The position numbers and the translations under genes were made by a program. 38,786 nt of DNA from Pseudorhodoferax sp. Leaf265 (lineage in GTDB: Bacteria > Pseudomonadota > Gammaproteobacteria > Burkholderiales > Burkholderiaceae_C). Shown in pieces: positions 1 through 8,349 of the stretch. Under the pieces are notes generated by a model, which was given only the letters and a program-made list of their open reading frames with translations, made no database searches and was not told the origin of the DNA. The stretch covers positions 1,929 to 40,714 of the forward strand of contig NZ_LMMT01000027.1 in NCBI RefSeq assembly GCF_001422365.1. Reading direction: 5' to 3'. The first letter of the stretch is position 1; every line of letters starts with the position of its first letter.

Positions 1-1
1 C

Positions 2-3000
2 AAGCGCGTGGTGGACCACTGGGTGCCCACGCGCGGCCTGAGCGACGAGGCGCTGGCCGAGCGCATCCGTGCCGACGCGATCGACGTGCTGGTGGACGTG
101 GCGGGCCACACGGTGGGCAACCGGCTGGGGGTGTTCGCGCGCAAGCCGGCGCCGGTGTCGCTGAGCTGGCTGGGCTACGGCTACACGACGGGGCTGTCGG
201 CCATCGACCACTACCTGACCGACGCGGCCAGCGTGCCGGCGGGCAGCGAGCACCTGTTTTCGGAGGCGCCGTGGCGGCTGCCGGTGGGCTTCGTCTACCG
301 GTCCACGGCGGGCATGGGCGAGCCCGGGCCGCTGCCGGCCCTTACCAATGGCCATGTGACGCTGGGCACGCTCACGCGCGCGGTGCGTGTGAACGCGCGC
401 TGCGTGCGTGTGTGGTCGGCGATCCTGCACCGGTTGCCCGCGGCGCGCCTGGTGATCGACAGCCGCAGCTACGTCGACCCCGCGGCGCAGCAGGCCCTGC
501 GCGAGCGCTTCGCCGCACAAGGCATCGCGGCCGAGCGCCTGTCCATCGGCTACCACAGCCCGCCCTGGGACGTGCTGCGCGGCATCGACATCGGCCTGGA
601 CTGCTTCCCGCACAACTCGGGCACGACCTTGTTCGAGAGCCTGTACCTGGGCGTGCCCTTCGTCACGCTGGCCGGCCGCGCCAGCGTGGGCCGGCTGGGC
701 TGCAGCATCCTGCAGGGCCTGGGCCGCGCCGCGTGGATCGCCGAGGACGAGGCCGGCTACATAGCCCGCGTGCTCGCACTGGCGCAGGACCTGCCCGCGC
801 TGGCGGCCACGCGCGCCGCGTTGCGCGCCCAGCTGCAGGCCAGCCCGCTCATGGACGAAGCCGGCTTTGCGCGCCATGTCGAAGGGGCCTACGGTCTCAT
901 GTTCGCGCAGTGGTGTGTTGGCGATGCCCATCCGCTCATGGCACTCGTCGCGCGCGCGCAGGCCTTGCACGACGAAGGCGAGGCGGCGCTGGCGCAGGGC
1001 GAGGCCGACGCGGCCGAGGCCTGCTGGCGCCAGGCCTTGCGCGCGGTGCCCGAGTTCGCCCAGGCCCATGCCAGCCTCGGCATGCTGCTGCAACAGCAGG
1101 GCCGGCTCGGCGAGGGCGAGGCCGCCTACCGCGCCGCGCTGGCGCTGCAGCCGGCATCGGCCGTCACGCATTTCAACCTGGCGACCTGTCTGCTGGCCCA
1201 GGAGCGGCCGGCCGAGGCCGAGGAAAGCCTGCGTACCGCGCTGCAGCACGATGCGGCATTGCAGCCCGCGCGCGCGCAGCTCGACCGGCTGCTGCAGGAC
1301 CAGGGCCGCTGGCTGGAATCCGAGGAACGCTGGCGCGCGGCCCTGCGGCGCCAGCCCGAGGACCTCGATGCCTACCTGCAACTCGCCGCCGTGCTGCGCC
1401 GCCAGCACCGCCATGCCGAGGCGCTGGGCTGCCTGCAACGCGCCGAGCAGCTCGCGCCTGACGACCTGGGGGTGCTGCGCCAGCAGGGTGCGCTGTTCAA
1501 GGAAATGGGCCGCATGGCCGAGTCCGAGCAGGTGTGCCGGCGCATGCTGGAGATCGATCCTGCGTCCGCGTTGGGCTGGAACCAGCTCGCCGAGGTGCTG
1601 AACGCGACCCAGCGCCTGGCCGAGGCCGAGCAAGGTTTCCTGAAAGCCCTGGCGCTGGACCCGCAACTGGCCGTGGCCTGGAGCAACCTGGGCATCGTGC
1701 GCCAGAACCAGGGCCGTCAACAGGAAGCCGAGGACGCCATGCGTGCCGGCCTGGCGCTGCAGCCCGTCGACGCCCATGCCCATGGCAACCTGTTGTTCGT
1801 GCTGAACTACCACCCGGGCAAGACCATGGCCCAGGTGTTCGAGGAATACCGATTGCACGACGAGCGCTTCTACGCGCGCCACCGCGCCGAGTGGCGGCCG
1901 CACCGCAACCCGCCGGCGGCCGGCCGGCCGCTCAAGGTCGGCTACGTCTCGCCGGACTTCCGCAACCACTCCTGCCTGTACTTCGTCGAGCCGTTGCTGG
2001 CGCAGCACGACCACCGGGCCGTGACGGTCTACGCCTATGCCGAGCTGCAGAACGAGGACAACGCCACGGCGCGCTACAAGCACCTGGTGGACCACTGGGT
2101 GCCCACGCGCGGCATGGGCGACGCGGCGCTGGCCGAACGCATCCGCGCCGACGGCATCGACATCCTGATCGACCTGGCGGGCCACACGGCCGGCAACCGG
2201 CTGGGTGTGTTCGCGCGCAAGCCGGCGCCCGTGTCGGCCAGCTGGATGGGTTATGGCTACAGCACCGGCCTGTCGTCCATCGACTACTTCCTGACCGATG
2301 CCTGGCACGCGCCCGAAGGCAGCGAGGCCTATTTCTCCGAGCAGCCCTGGCGGCTGCCGGTCGGCTGGGTCTACCGGCCGCCGGGCGAGGCGCAGACCGG
2401 TATGCCAGGTCCGCTGCCGGCGTCGAAGAACGGCGGCGTGACCTTCGGCACGCTCACGCGCGCGGTGCGCATCAACGACGACACGGTGCGCGTGTGGTCC
2501 GAACTGCTGCGCCGCGTGCCGGGTGCGCGCCTGGCCGTGGACAGCCGCAGCTACCGCGATGCGGACACCCAGGCTGCGCTGGCCGCGCGCTTCGCGGCCC
2601 AGGGCATCGGCCCCGAGCGGCTGCAGATCGGCTGCAGCGCCTCGGGCTGGGAGGTGCTGCGCCAGATCGACATCGGCCTGGATTGCTTCCCGCACAACTC
2701 GGGCACCACGCTGTTCGAGAGCCTGCACATGGGCGTGCCCTTCGTGACCTGGGCCGACCGGCCTGGCCTGGGCTGCCTGGGCAGCGCCATCCTGCACGGC
2801 GCTGGCCACCCGGAGTGGGTGGCGCGCAGCGAGGAGGAGTACATCGACAAGGCCGTGGCCCTGGCCGCAGACCTGCCGCGCCTGGCCGCCCTGCGCGCCG
2901 CGCTGCCGGCCGAGATGCGCGCCAGCAAACTCATGGACGAGAGCGCCTTCGCGCGCGCGGCGGAAGACGCGTTCCGCCAGATGTTCGCGCGCTGGGAGCA

Positions 3001-3028
3001 ACGACAAGCCCGAGGAGGCAACGCATGA
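2..3028 (+). CDS. GT41 (OGT/SPINDLY-type) glycosyltransferase with TPRs and two catalytic domains, 5' partial
   Basis: The reading frame is open at the left edge, so the N-terminus lies outside the window. Residue numbers here count from the GTG at base 8. The visible protein has three parts: an OGT-like catalytic lobe (about 1-300), a block of roughly eight TPR repeats (about 312-600), and a second OGT-like domain (about 640-1000) that opens with [13 protein letters not shown]. Both lobes carry GHT[16 protein letters not shown], FGTLTRAVR or LGTLTRAVR, and [20 protein letters not shown], the UDP-sugar-binding signature of GT41. They are clearly paralogous, so the gene arose by internal duplication. 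GT41 enzymes transfer a sugar, usually GlcNAc, to Ser/Thr of proteins, with the TPRs binding the substrate. The stop overlaps the rfbF start (ATGA), so it is cotranscribed with the sugar cassette. Flagellin as target is inferred from position. Confidence 0.88.
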   Translation, partial: KRVVDHWVPTRGLSDEALAERIRADAIDVLVDVAGHTVGNRLGVFARKPAPVSLSWLGYGYTTGLSAIDHYLTDAASVPAGSEHLFSEAPWRLPVGFVYRSTAGMGEPGPLPALTNGHVTLGTLTRAVRVNARCVRVWSAILHRLPAARLVIDSRSYVDPAAQQALRERFAAQGIAAERLSIGYHSPPWDVLRGIDIGLDCFPHNSGTTLFESLYLGVPFVTLAGRASVGRLGCSILQGLGRAAWIAEDEAGYIARVLALAQDLPALAATRAALRAQLQASPLMDEAGFARHVEGAYGLMFAQWCVGDAHPLMALVARAQALHDEGEAALAQGEADAAEACWRQALRAVPEFAQAHASLGMLLQQQGRLGEGEAAYRAALALQPASAVTHFNLATCLLAQERPAEAEESLRTALQHDAALQPARAQLDRLLQDQGRWLESEERWRAALRRQPEDLDAYLQLAAVLRRQHRHAEALGCLQRAEQLAPDDLGVLRQQGALFKEMGRMAESEQVCRRMLEIDPASALGWNQLAEVLNATQRLAEAEQGFLKALALDPQLAVAWSNLGIVRQNQGRQQEAEDAMRAGLALQPVDAHAHGNLLFVLNYHPGKTMAQVFEEYRLHDERFYARHRAEWRPHRNPPAAGRPLKVGYVSPDFRNHSCLYFVEPLLAQHDHRAVTVYAYAELQNEDNATARYKHLVDHWVPTRGMGDAALAERIRADGIDILIDLAGHTAGNRLGVFARKPAPVSASWMGYGYSTGLSSIDYFLTDAWHAPEGSEAYFSEQPWRLPVGWVYRPPGEAQTGMPGPLPASKNGGVTFGTLTRAVRINDDTVRVWSELLRRVPGARLAVDSRSYRDADTQAALAARFAAQGIGPERLQIGCSASGWEVLRQIDIGLDCFPHNSGTTLFESLHMGVPFVTWADRPGLGCLGSAILHGAGHPEWVARSEEEYIDKAVALAADLPRLAALRAALPAEMRASKLMDESAFARAAEDAFRQMFARWEQRQARGGNA

Positions 3029-3795
3029 AAGCCGTGATCCTGGCCGGTGGCCTGGGCACCCGCATCTCCGAGGAGACGCACTTGAAACCCAAGCCCATGG
3101 TGGAGGTCGGCGGCAAGCCGCTGCTGTGGCATGTCATGAAGCTGTACTCGGCGCACGGCGTCAACGATTTCGTGATCTGCTGCGGCTACAAGGGCTACGT
3201 GATCAAGGAGTACTTCGCGAACTACTTCCTGCACATGTCGGACGTGACCTTCGACATGGTCAACAACCGCATGGAGGTGCACGAGAAGCATGCGGAGGCC
3301 TGGCGCGTGACCTTGGTGGACACCGGCGAGGACACCATGACCGGCGGACGCCTCAAGCGCGTGGCCGACTACGTGAAGAACGAAGAGGCCTTCTGCTTCA
3401 CCTACGGCGATGGCGTGGCCGATGTGGACATCGCGGCCGAGATCGCCTTCCACCGCGCACACGGCAAGCAGGCCACCGTCACGGCGGTGATGCCGCCCGG
3501 CCGCTACGGCGCGCTGGTGCGCGAGGGCGACGGCGTGCGCGGCTTCCAGGAGAAGCCGCGTGGCGATGGCGGCTGGATCAACGGCGGCTTCTTCGTGTTG
3601 TCGCCCCGGGTGCTTGCGCGCATCGCTGGCGATGCCACGAGCTGGGAGCAGGAGCCCCTGATGGGCCTGGCAGCCGACGGCCAGCTCGCCGCCTTCGAAC
3701 ATCGCGGCTTTTGGCAGCCCATGGACACGCTGCGTGAGAAGAACCTGCTGGAAGACCTGTGGCAATCGGGCCAGGCGCCGTGGAAAAAATGGTGA
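3025..3795 (+). CDS. rfbF: glucose-1-phosphate cytidylyltransferase
   Basis: It converts glucose-1-phosphate and CTP to CDP-glucose and pyrophosphate, the first step to CDP-linked deoxyhexoses, in the cytoplasm. The 256-residue protein matches the usual length of about 257. It begins with the nucleotidyltransferase signature LAGGLGTR at residues 6-13, followed by [16 protein letters not shown], which contacts the nucleotide. [13 protein letters not shown] supplies the metal-binding aspartate. The blocks [17 protein letters not shown] and WINGGFFV are characteristic of this enzyme as opposed to RmlA. The start ATG overlaps the upstream stop by four bases and follows a CGAGGAGG ribosome site. 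The stop overlaps the rfbG start region. No dTDP-sugar genes (rmlA, rmlB, rmlD) are present, so the cassette runs on CDP-sugars. Confidence 0.96.
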   Translation: MKAVILAGGLGTRISEETHLKPKPMVEVGGKPLLWHVMKLYSAHGVNDFVICCGYKGYVIKEYFANYFLHMSDVTFDMVNNRMEVHEKHAEAWRVTLVDTGEDTMTGGRLKRVADYVKNEEAFCFTYGDGVADVDIAAEIAFHRAHGKQATVTAVMPPGRYGALVREGDGVRGFQEKPRGDGGWINGGFFVLSPRVLARIAGDATSWEQEPLMGLAADGQLAAFEHRGFWQPMDTLREKNLLEDLWQSGQAPWKKW

Positions 3796-4868
3796 ACGCG
3801 GCGCTGTGGCGTGACCAGCCTGTGTTCCTGACCGGCCACACGGGCTTCAAGGGCAGCTGGCTCGCGCTGTGGCTGGCCGGCCTGGGCGCGCGCGTGCACG
3901 GCTATGCGCTGGACCCGCAGCCTGGTGCCAACCTGTTCGAGGTGGCAGGGGTGGCGGCCCGCATGGCTGTCGACACGCGCGCCGATCTGGCCGACCAGGG
4001 TGCGCTGGGCGAGGCGTTGCAGGCCGCGCGTCCGCGGGTGGTGTTCCACCTGGCCGCCCAAGCGCTGGTGCGGCCCGGCTATGCGGACCCCGTCGCCACC
4101 TTCGCCACCAACGTGATGGGCACCGCCCACCTGCTGCAGGCCGTGCGCGGCGTGGACAGCGTGCAGGCCGTGGTGGTGGTCACCACCGACAAGGTCTACG
4201 ACAACCGCGAGTGGGTCCATCCCTACCGCGAAGGCGATGCCCTCGGTGGCCGCGACCCCTACAGCGCGAGCAAGGGCGCGGCCGAAATCGTGGCCGCCAG
4301 CTTCCGCGCCAGCTTCTTCGACACGCCACAGGGCCATGCCGCGCGTGTCGCCACGGCGCGTGCGGGCAATGTGATCGGCGGCGGCGACTGGGCAGCCGAG
4401 CGCCTGGTTCCCGACTGCCTGCAGGCCTTCGCGGCCGGGCGGTCGGTCGAGCTGCGCTACCCGGGCGCCGTGCGGCCCTGGCAGCATGTGCTGGAGCCGC
4501 TGTCCGGTTACCTGCGACTGGCCGAGCGCTTGCTGGGCGAGGGCGGCGCTGCCTTGCCCGCGGCCTGGAACTTCGGCCCCGACGCCGGCGGCGACGCCAC
4601 CGTGCTGGAGGTGGCCCAGGCGCTGGCGCGGCGCTGGGGCGACGGCGCGGCCGTGCAGGTGATCGGCGCGGCCGGCCAGCCGCACGAGGCGGGGCTGCTG
4701 CGCCTGGACGTGACGCAGGCGCGCGCGTTGCTGGCGTGGCGCCCGCGCTGGAACCTGGAGCAGGCGTTGGCGGCCACGGTCGATTGGCAGCGTGCCTGGC
4801 TGCGCGGCGAGGACATGGCGGCGGTCTGCGCGGCACAGATCGCCCAGTACGCGGAAGGTCGCGCATGA
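3789..4868 (+). CDS. rfbG: CDP-glucose 4,6-dehydratase
   Basis: A short-chain dehydrogenase/reductase (extended SDR) enzyme that converts CDP-glucose to CDP-4-keto-6-deoxyglucose with bound NAD. At 359 residues it has the length of known RfbG proteins. The dinucleotide-binding loop reads [10 protein letters not shown] near the N-terminus. The [10 protein letters not shown] strand and the catalytic YSASK tetrad segment follow, and [14 protein letters not shown] is family typical. I chose the ATG at 3789, which overlaps the last seven bases of rfbF, over an upstream ATG at 3759 that would add ten residues without homology. It overlaps the next gene by four bases (ATGA). Its product is the branch-point intermediate for the epimerase and reductase downstream. 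Confidence 0.95.
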   Translation: MVNAALWRDQPVFLTGHTGFKGSWLALWLAGLGARVHGYALDPQPGANLFEVAGVAARMAVDTRADLADQGALGEALQAARPRVVFHLAAQALVRPGYADPVATFATNVMGTAHLLQAVRGVDSVQAVVVVTTDKVYDNREWVHPYREGDALGGRDPYSASKGAAEIVAASFRASFFDTPQGHAARVATARAGNVIGGGDWAAERLVPDCLQAFAAGRSVELRYPGAVRPWQHVLEPLSGYLRLAERLLGEGGAALPAAWNFGPDAGGDATVLEVAQALARRWGDGAAVQVIGAAGQPHEAGLLRLDVTQARALLAWRPRWNLEQALAATVDWQRAWLRGEDMAAVCAAQIAQYAEGRA

Positions 4869-5461
4869 ACGCCATCGCCACGGCCCGTTTCGGATTCGAA
4901 CCCACGCCACTGGCTGGCTGCTGGCTGGTGCAGCGCCGGCCCATCGCCGACGCGCGCGGCTTCTTTGCGCGGCTGTACTGCGCCGAGGAGTTCGCCGCCA
5001 TCGGCCTGGCCGGCCCGCCCGTGCAGATCAACCACTCGTACTCGCGCCACGCGGGCACGGTGCGCGGCCTGCACTTCCAGCACCCGCCGCACCACGAGAC
5101 CAAGATCGTCTCCTGCCCGGCCGGCCGCATCTTCGACGTGGCCGTGGACCTGCGCCGTGGCTCGCCGACCTTCCTGCAGTGGTTCGGCGCCGAGCTGTCG
5201 GCCGAGAACCAGCGCAGTCTGGTCGTGCCGCCCGGCTTCGCGCATGGCTTCCAGACGCTGGTCGACGACAGCCAGACCCTGTACGCCGTGACGGCACCCT
5301 ACAGCGGCGCAGCGGAGGACGGCGTGAACCCGTTCGATGCGGCCGTGGGCGTGGCCTGGCCGCTGGCCGCCACCGAGGTCTCGCCGCGCGACGCGCAGCG
5401 TGCCGCCCTCGACCGCGCCAGCTACTCTGGCATCGCCTGGCCGCCGAGGGACAGGCCATGA
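4865..5461 (+). CDS. RmlC/RfbC-family sugar 3(,5)-epimerase, probably acting on a CDP-4-keto-6-deoxyhexose
   Basis: A 198-residue cupin-fold epimerase of the dTDP-4-dehydrorhamnose 3,5-epimerase family. Visible family motifs are ADARGFFARLY, HSYSRHAGTVRGLHFQ with the catalytic His, IFDVAVDLRRGSPTF, VPPGFAHGFQTL, and the closing DGVNPFDAAVGVAWP. The family epimerises C3 and/or C5 of nucleotide 4-keto-6-deoxyhexoses. The neighbours make CDP-sugars and no rmlA, rmlB or rmlD is present here, so I infer that the substrate is CDP-4-keto-6-deoxyglucose and not the dTDP form. Sequence alone does not tell whether it inverts one or both carbons. It is joined to rfbG and to the next gene by ATGA overlaps. 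I withhold the symbol rfbC because the nucleotide specificity is uncertain. Confidence 0.9.
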   Translation: MNAIATARFGFEPTPLAGCWLVQRRPIADARGFFARLYCAEEFAAIGLAGPPVQINHSYSRHAGTVRGLHFQHPPHHETKIVSCPAGRIFDVAVDLRRGSPTFLQWFGAELSAENQRSLVVPPGFAHGFQTLVDDSQTLYAVTAPYSGAAEDGVNPFDAAVGVAWPLAATEVSPRDAQRAALDRASYSGIAWPPRDRP

Positions 5462-6273
5462 CCGTCACCGTGCTCGGTGCCAGTGGCTTTGTCGGTGCGC
5501 ACCTGGTGCGCCACCTGCGCGAGGCCGGCGTGGACTGCCAGGCCCCTGCGCGCGACGACACGGGTTGGCTCCAGCGCCCGCTGGGGCATGTGGTCTATGC
5601 CATCGGCCTCACGGCCGACTTCCGCGCGCGCCCGCTGGAGACCGTGGAGGCCCATGTCTGTCTGCTGCGCCGGCTGCTGGCCGAAGGCGATTTCGACTCG
5701 CTGACCTATCTGTCGAGCACGCGCGTCTACAGCGGCGCGGCCGCGACCGACGAAGCTGCCCGCCTGGTGGTGGACCCGCACGCGGCGGGCGACCTGTACA
5801 ACCTGTCCAAGCTCATGGGCGAGTCGCTGTGCCTGCATGGAGGCCGACCGCGCACGCGCGTGGCGCGGCTGTCCAACATCGTCGGCCTGCGGCCGGACCC
5901 TGACATCTTCATCGACCAGTTGCTCGACGAAGGCTGCCGCACCGGCCGCGTGCAGCTGCGCACGGCGCTGGCCTCGTGCAAGGACTACCTGTGGATCGCG
6001 GACGCCGTGGCGCTGCTGGCGCGCATGGCCGTTTCCGACCAGACCGGCATCTTCAATGTCGCCAGCGGCGAGGCCGTCTCCAACGCCCGCATCGCCGCTG
6101 CGATCACGCGCGGCATGGGGTTCGAGGTCTCGGCCGTGGCCGATGCTCCGGCCTGGGACTTCATGCCGATCGACATGGCGCGTACGCGCCAGGCCTTCCC
6201 TTTCACGCCGCTGGCGTTCGACGCCTATTTCCCCGACTACCTGCGCCAGTACCGCCGCAGCAAAGGACTCTGA
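5458..6273 (+). CDS. NAD(P)-dependent sugar epimerase/dehydratase-family reductase
   Basis: An extended SDR protein of 271 residues. The Rossmann motif is VTVLGASGFVGAHL at the N-terminus, the conserved strand is YLSSTRVYSG, and the catalytic pair is YNLSK (YxxxK). A late IFNVASGEAVSN segment is typical of nucleotide-sugar SDRs. Given the genes before it, the likely role is reduction of the epimerised CDP-4-keto-6-deoxyhexose to the final CDP-6-deoxyhexose. A further epimerase is the alternative. It is shorter than most 4-epimerases (about 310-340), which fits a reductase. The start ATG overlaps the previous stop (ATGA). It is followed by an 11-base gap to the CmcI-like gene. Confidence 0.85.
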   Translation: MTVTVLGASGFVGAHLVRHLREAGVDCQAPARDDTGWLQRPLGHVVYAIGLTADFRARPLETVEAHVCLLRRLLAEGDFDSLTYLSSTRVYSGAAATDEAARLVVDPHAAGDLYNLSKLMGESLCLHGGRPRTRVARLSNIVGLRPDPDIFIDQLLDEGCRTGRVQLRTALASCKDYLWIADAVALLARMAVSDQTGIFNVASGEAVSNARIAAAITRGMGFEVSAVADAPAWDFMPIDMARTRQAFPFTPLAFDAYFPDYLRQYRRSKGL

Positions 6274-6284
6274 GGACCCCGACC

Positions 6285-7046
6285 ATGACCAAGCCCTATC
6301 TCGACACCACCCCTTCGGCCCACGCGGACTACCGCCAGGAAAAACAGCAGCGCATCGCCGGCTTCGCCGACGACGCCGAGTTCCGTGCACTGTCCGAGCG
6401 CTGGCGCGCCATGGCGCTGGAGCGCAAGTACATGAACAACTTCTCCTGGCTGGGTCGGCCGATGATCCAGCTGCCCATGGACGCCATGGCCATGCAGGAG
6501 ATCATCTGGGCCGTCAAGCCCGATCTCATCGTCGAAACGGGCGTGGCCCACGGCGGTTCGGTCGTGCTGTCGGCCTCCATGCTGCAGCTGCTGGGGCATG
6601 GCGAGGTGTTGGGCGTGGACATCGAGATCCGCCCGCACAACCGGCAGGCCATCGAGTCGCACCCGATGGCGCACCGCATCCGCCTGGTCGAAGGCTCGAG
6701 CACCGCGCCCGAGGTCGTGGCCCAGGTGCGCGCGGCGGCGGCCGGCAAGCAGCGCGTGCTGGTGTTTCTGGACTCCAACCACACGCACGAACATGTGCTG
6801 GCCGAGCTGAACGCCTACGCCGACCTCGTCAGCGTGGGGAGCTACTGCGTGGTGTTCGACACCTTCGTGGAGGACATGCCCGACGACTACGTCTGGACCG
6901 AGCGGCCCTGGGGCAAGGGCAACAACCCCAAGACGGCCGTCTGGGAGTACCTGCGCAGCCACCCGGAGTTCCAGATCGACAAGTCGGTGGAGGACAAGCT
7001 GCTGGTCACGTCCGCGCCCGACGGCTTCCTGCGCCGCGTGGCTTGA
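6285..7046 (+). CDS. CmcI / cephalosporin hydroxylase-family SAM-dependent methyltransferase
   Basis: A 253-residue protein of the CmcI family (Pfam cephalosporin hydroxylase). Despite the name, many members are Rossmann-fold SAM methyltransferases of sugars or rhamnosyl groups. The visible SAM-binding loop is VETGVAHGGSVVLSAS. VLFLD-like VLVFLDSNHTHEHVLAEL carries the metal-binding acidic and histidine residues, and VVFDTFVEDMP follows. Its place after CDP-deoxysugar genes suggests O-methylation of the sugar or of the attached glycan. I cannot tell the position methylated. The start ATG at 6285 follows the previous stop after 11 bases with a TGAGGA ribosome site. It is separated by ten bases from the TylF-like gene. 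Confidence 0.85.
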   Translation: MTKPYLDTTPSAHADYRQEKQQRIAGFADDAEFRALSERWRAMALERKYMNNFSWLGRPMIQLPMDAMAMQEIIWAVKPDLIVETGVAHGGSVVLSASMLQLLGHGEVLGVDIEIRPHNRQAIESHPMAHRIRLVEGSSTAPEVVAQVRAAAAGKQRVLVFLDSNHTHEHVLAELNAYADLVSVGSYCVVFDTFVEDMPDDYVWTERPWGKGNNPKTAVWEYLRSHPEFQIDKSVEDKLLVTSAPDGFLRRVA

Positions 7047-7056
7047 GGGCCGCACC

Positions 7057-7803
7057 ATGAACTTCCTCTCCAGCGTGTTCTTCGGCGTCAAGGCCGAGGG
7101 CTTCGTCAAGGGCGTGCAGTCCACCCTGGACAACATCAGCAACCAGAACGGCATCTTCACGGGCGACAACCTGATCACCTTCGGGCGCAACCTGGGCTTC
7201 TTCGAGGACGAGAAGTTCGTGCAGGCCTGGCGCGGCATGGTCGAGACGCCCGTGGAGGAGGCCATCGTCTGGCGCCTGCACACGCTCGCTTGGGCCGCCA
7301 GGAGCGTGATCGCGCGCGGCATCCCGGGCGACTTCGTCGAATGCGCCTGCTACAAGGGCGGCACCGCCAAGCTGATCGCCGACTACACCGACTTCAAGGA
7401 CCAGGCCGACCGCACCTACTACCTGTACGACCTGTTCGAGCACGAGCCCGGCATGCCGCACCATTCCATGCCCGAGCACAGCAAGCAGCTGTACCAGCGC
7501 GTGCAGCAACGCTTCGCCGACATGCCCAATGTGCGCGTGACCCAGGGCGCCGTGCCCCAGGTGCTGCACGAGGTGGCGCCGCAGCAGGTGGCCTTCATGC
7601 ACATCGACCTCAACAACGCGCCGGCCGAGATCGGCGCGCTGGAGGTGCTGTTCGACCGCGTGTCGCCCGGCGGCATCCTGGTGCTGGACGACTATGGCTG
7701 GCTCGGCTACCGCGCCCAGAAGCTGGCCGAGGACCCCTGGCTGGCGGCGCGCGGCTACCACGTGCTGGAACTGCCGACCGGCCAGGGCCTGGTGTTCAAG
7801 TGA
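7057..7803 (+). CDS. TylF/MycF-family SAM-dependent O-methyltransferase
   Basis: A 248-residue protein of the macrocin O-methyltransferase (TylF) family. Members methylate sugar hydroxyls in a metal-dependent way; TylF acts on a deoxyallose of tylosin. Evidence is the SAM-binding block GDFVECACYKGGTAKLI, the YLYDLFEH segment, AFMHIDLNNAPAEIGALE, and the metal-site block GGILVLDDYGWLGY. The N-terminal 80 residues, including DNLITFGRNLGF, resemble the lid region of the family. It is the second methyltransferase-family gene in a row, which suggests a multiply methylated sugar. The stop codon overlaps the GTG start of the next gene, so translation is probably coupled. Confidence 0.87.
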   Translation: MNFLSSVFFGVKAEGFVKGVQSTLDNISNQNGIFTGDNLITFGRNLGFFEDEKFVQAWRGMVETPVEEAIVWRLHTLAWAARSVIARGIPGDFVECACYKGGTAKLIADYTDFKDQADRTYYLYDLFEHEPGMPHHSMPEHSKQLYQRVQQRFADMPNVRVTQGAVPQVLHEVAPQQVAFMHIDLNNAPAEIGALEVLFDRVSPGGILVLDDYGWLGYRAQKLAEDPWLAARGYHVLELPTGQGLVFK

Positions 7804-8288
7804 TCCAGATCGATCCCACGGCCAGGGTGTCGCCGCTGGCCGACATCGAGGACTCGGTGCGCGGCACGCGCATCGTGGTCGGCGCGCACTCGGTGATCGA
7901 CAGCTTCGTCAAGTTCAAGCCGGCCGGTGGCAGCGGCGACGTGGTGATCGGCGAGTGGTGTGTGCTCAATTCCGGCTGCGTGCTCTATACCGGCAACGGC
8001 ATCACCATCGGCAACCAGGTGGCCATCGCGGCCAATTGCACCTTCGCGCCGGTCAACCACGAATACCAGGACCGCGACCGGCCGATCCGGGAGCAGGGCT
8101 TTCGGCCCAGCAAGGGCGGCATCGTGGTCGAGGACGATGTCTGGATCGGCGCCAACTGCGTTCTGCTGGACGGCTGTATCCTGCGCCGAGGCTGCGTGAT
8201 CGGTGCCGGCTCCATCGTGCGCGGCGAGGTGGCGGCCTATAGCGTCAATGCAGGACAGCCCTTGCGGACCGTCGGGCAACGGGGCTGA
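7800..8288 (+). CDS. left-handed beta-helix (hexapeptide repeat) acyltransferase
   Basis: A 162-residue protein made largely of hexapeptide repeats. The N-terminal coil begins IDPTARVSPLADIE, and the central coil includes ITIGNQVAIAANCTFAPVNHEYQ with the His typical of the acetyl-CoA site. The C-terminal coil reads IVVEDDVWIGANCVLLDG, then CVIGAGSIVRGEV. Such enzymes (LacA/WbbJ-type) O- or N-acylate sugars with acyl-CoA. The start is a GTG at 7800 overlapping the previous stop (GTGA). It is the last gene of the sugar operon, and a hairpin at 8307-8326 follows. An acyl decoration of the glycan is inferred from context. Confidence 0.87.
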   Translation: MIQIDPTARVSPLADIEDSVRGTRIVVGAHSVIDSFVKFKPAGGSGDVVIGEWCVLNSGCVLYTGNGITIGNQVAIAANCTFAPVNHEYQDRDRPIREQGFRPSKGGIVVEDDVWIGANCVLLDGCILRRGCVIGAGSIVRGEVAAYSVNAGQPLRTVGQRG

Positions 8289-8306
8289 CGGGCCTGGAAT
8301 GCGGAA

Positions 8307-8326
8307 AGGGCGGCCACGGCCGCCCT
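8307..8326. terminator. hairpin between convergent acyltransferase and flagellin genes
   Basis: A perfect GC-rich inverted repeat (AGGGCGGCC, a two-base centre, GGCCGCCCT) lies in the 61-base gap between two convergent genes. On the minus strand it is followed by a short TTTCC run, and on the plus strand there is no clear T-tract. It could terminate fliC transcription coming from the right, and perhaps the sugar operon from the left. Confidence 0.55.
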
Positions 8327-8349
8327 CGGTTCTTGCGGGAGTGCGCCGC

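Noticed and set aside
3504-4910. Minus-strand frame of 468 codons opposite rfbF and rfbG
   Set aside because: Shadow of codon third-position GC bias. No domain or ribosome site.
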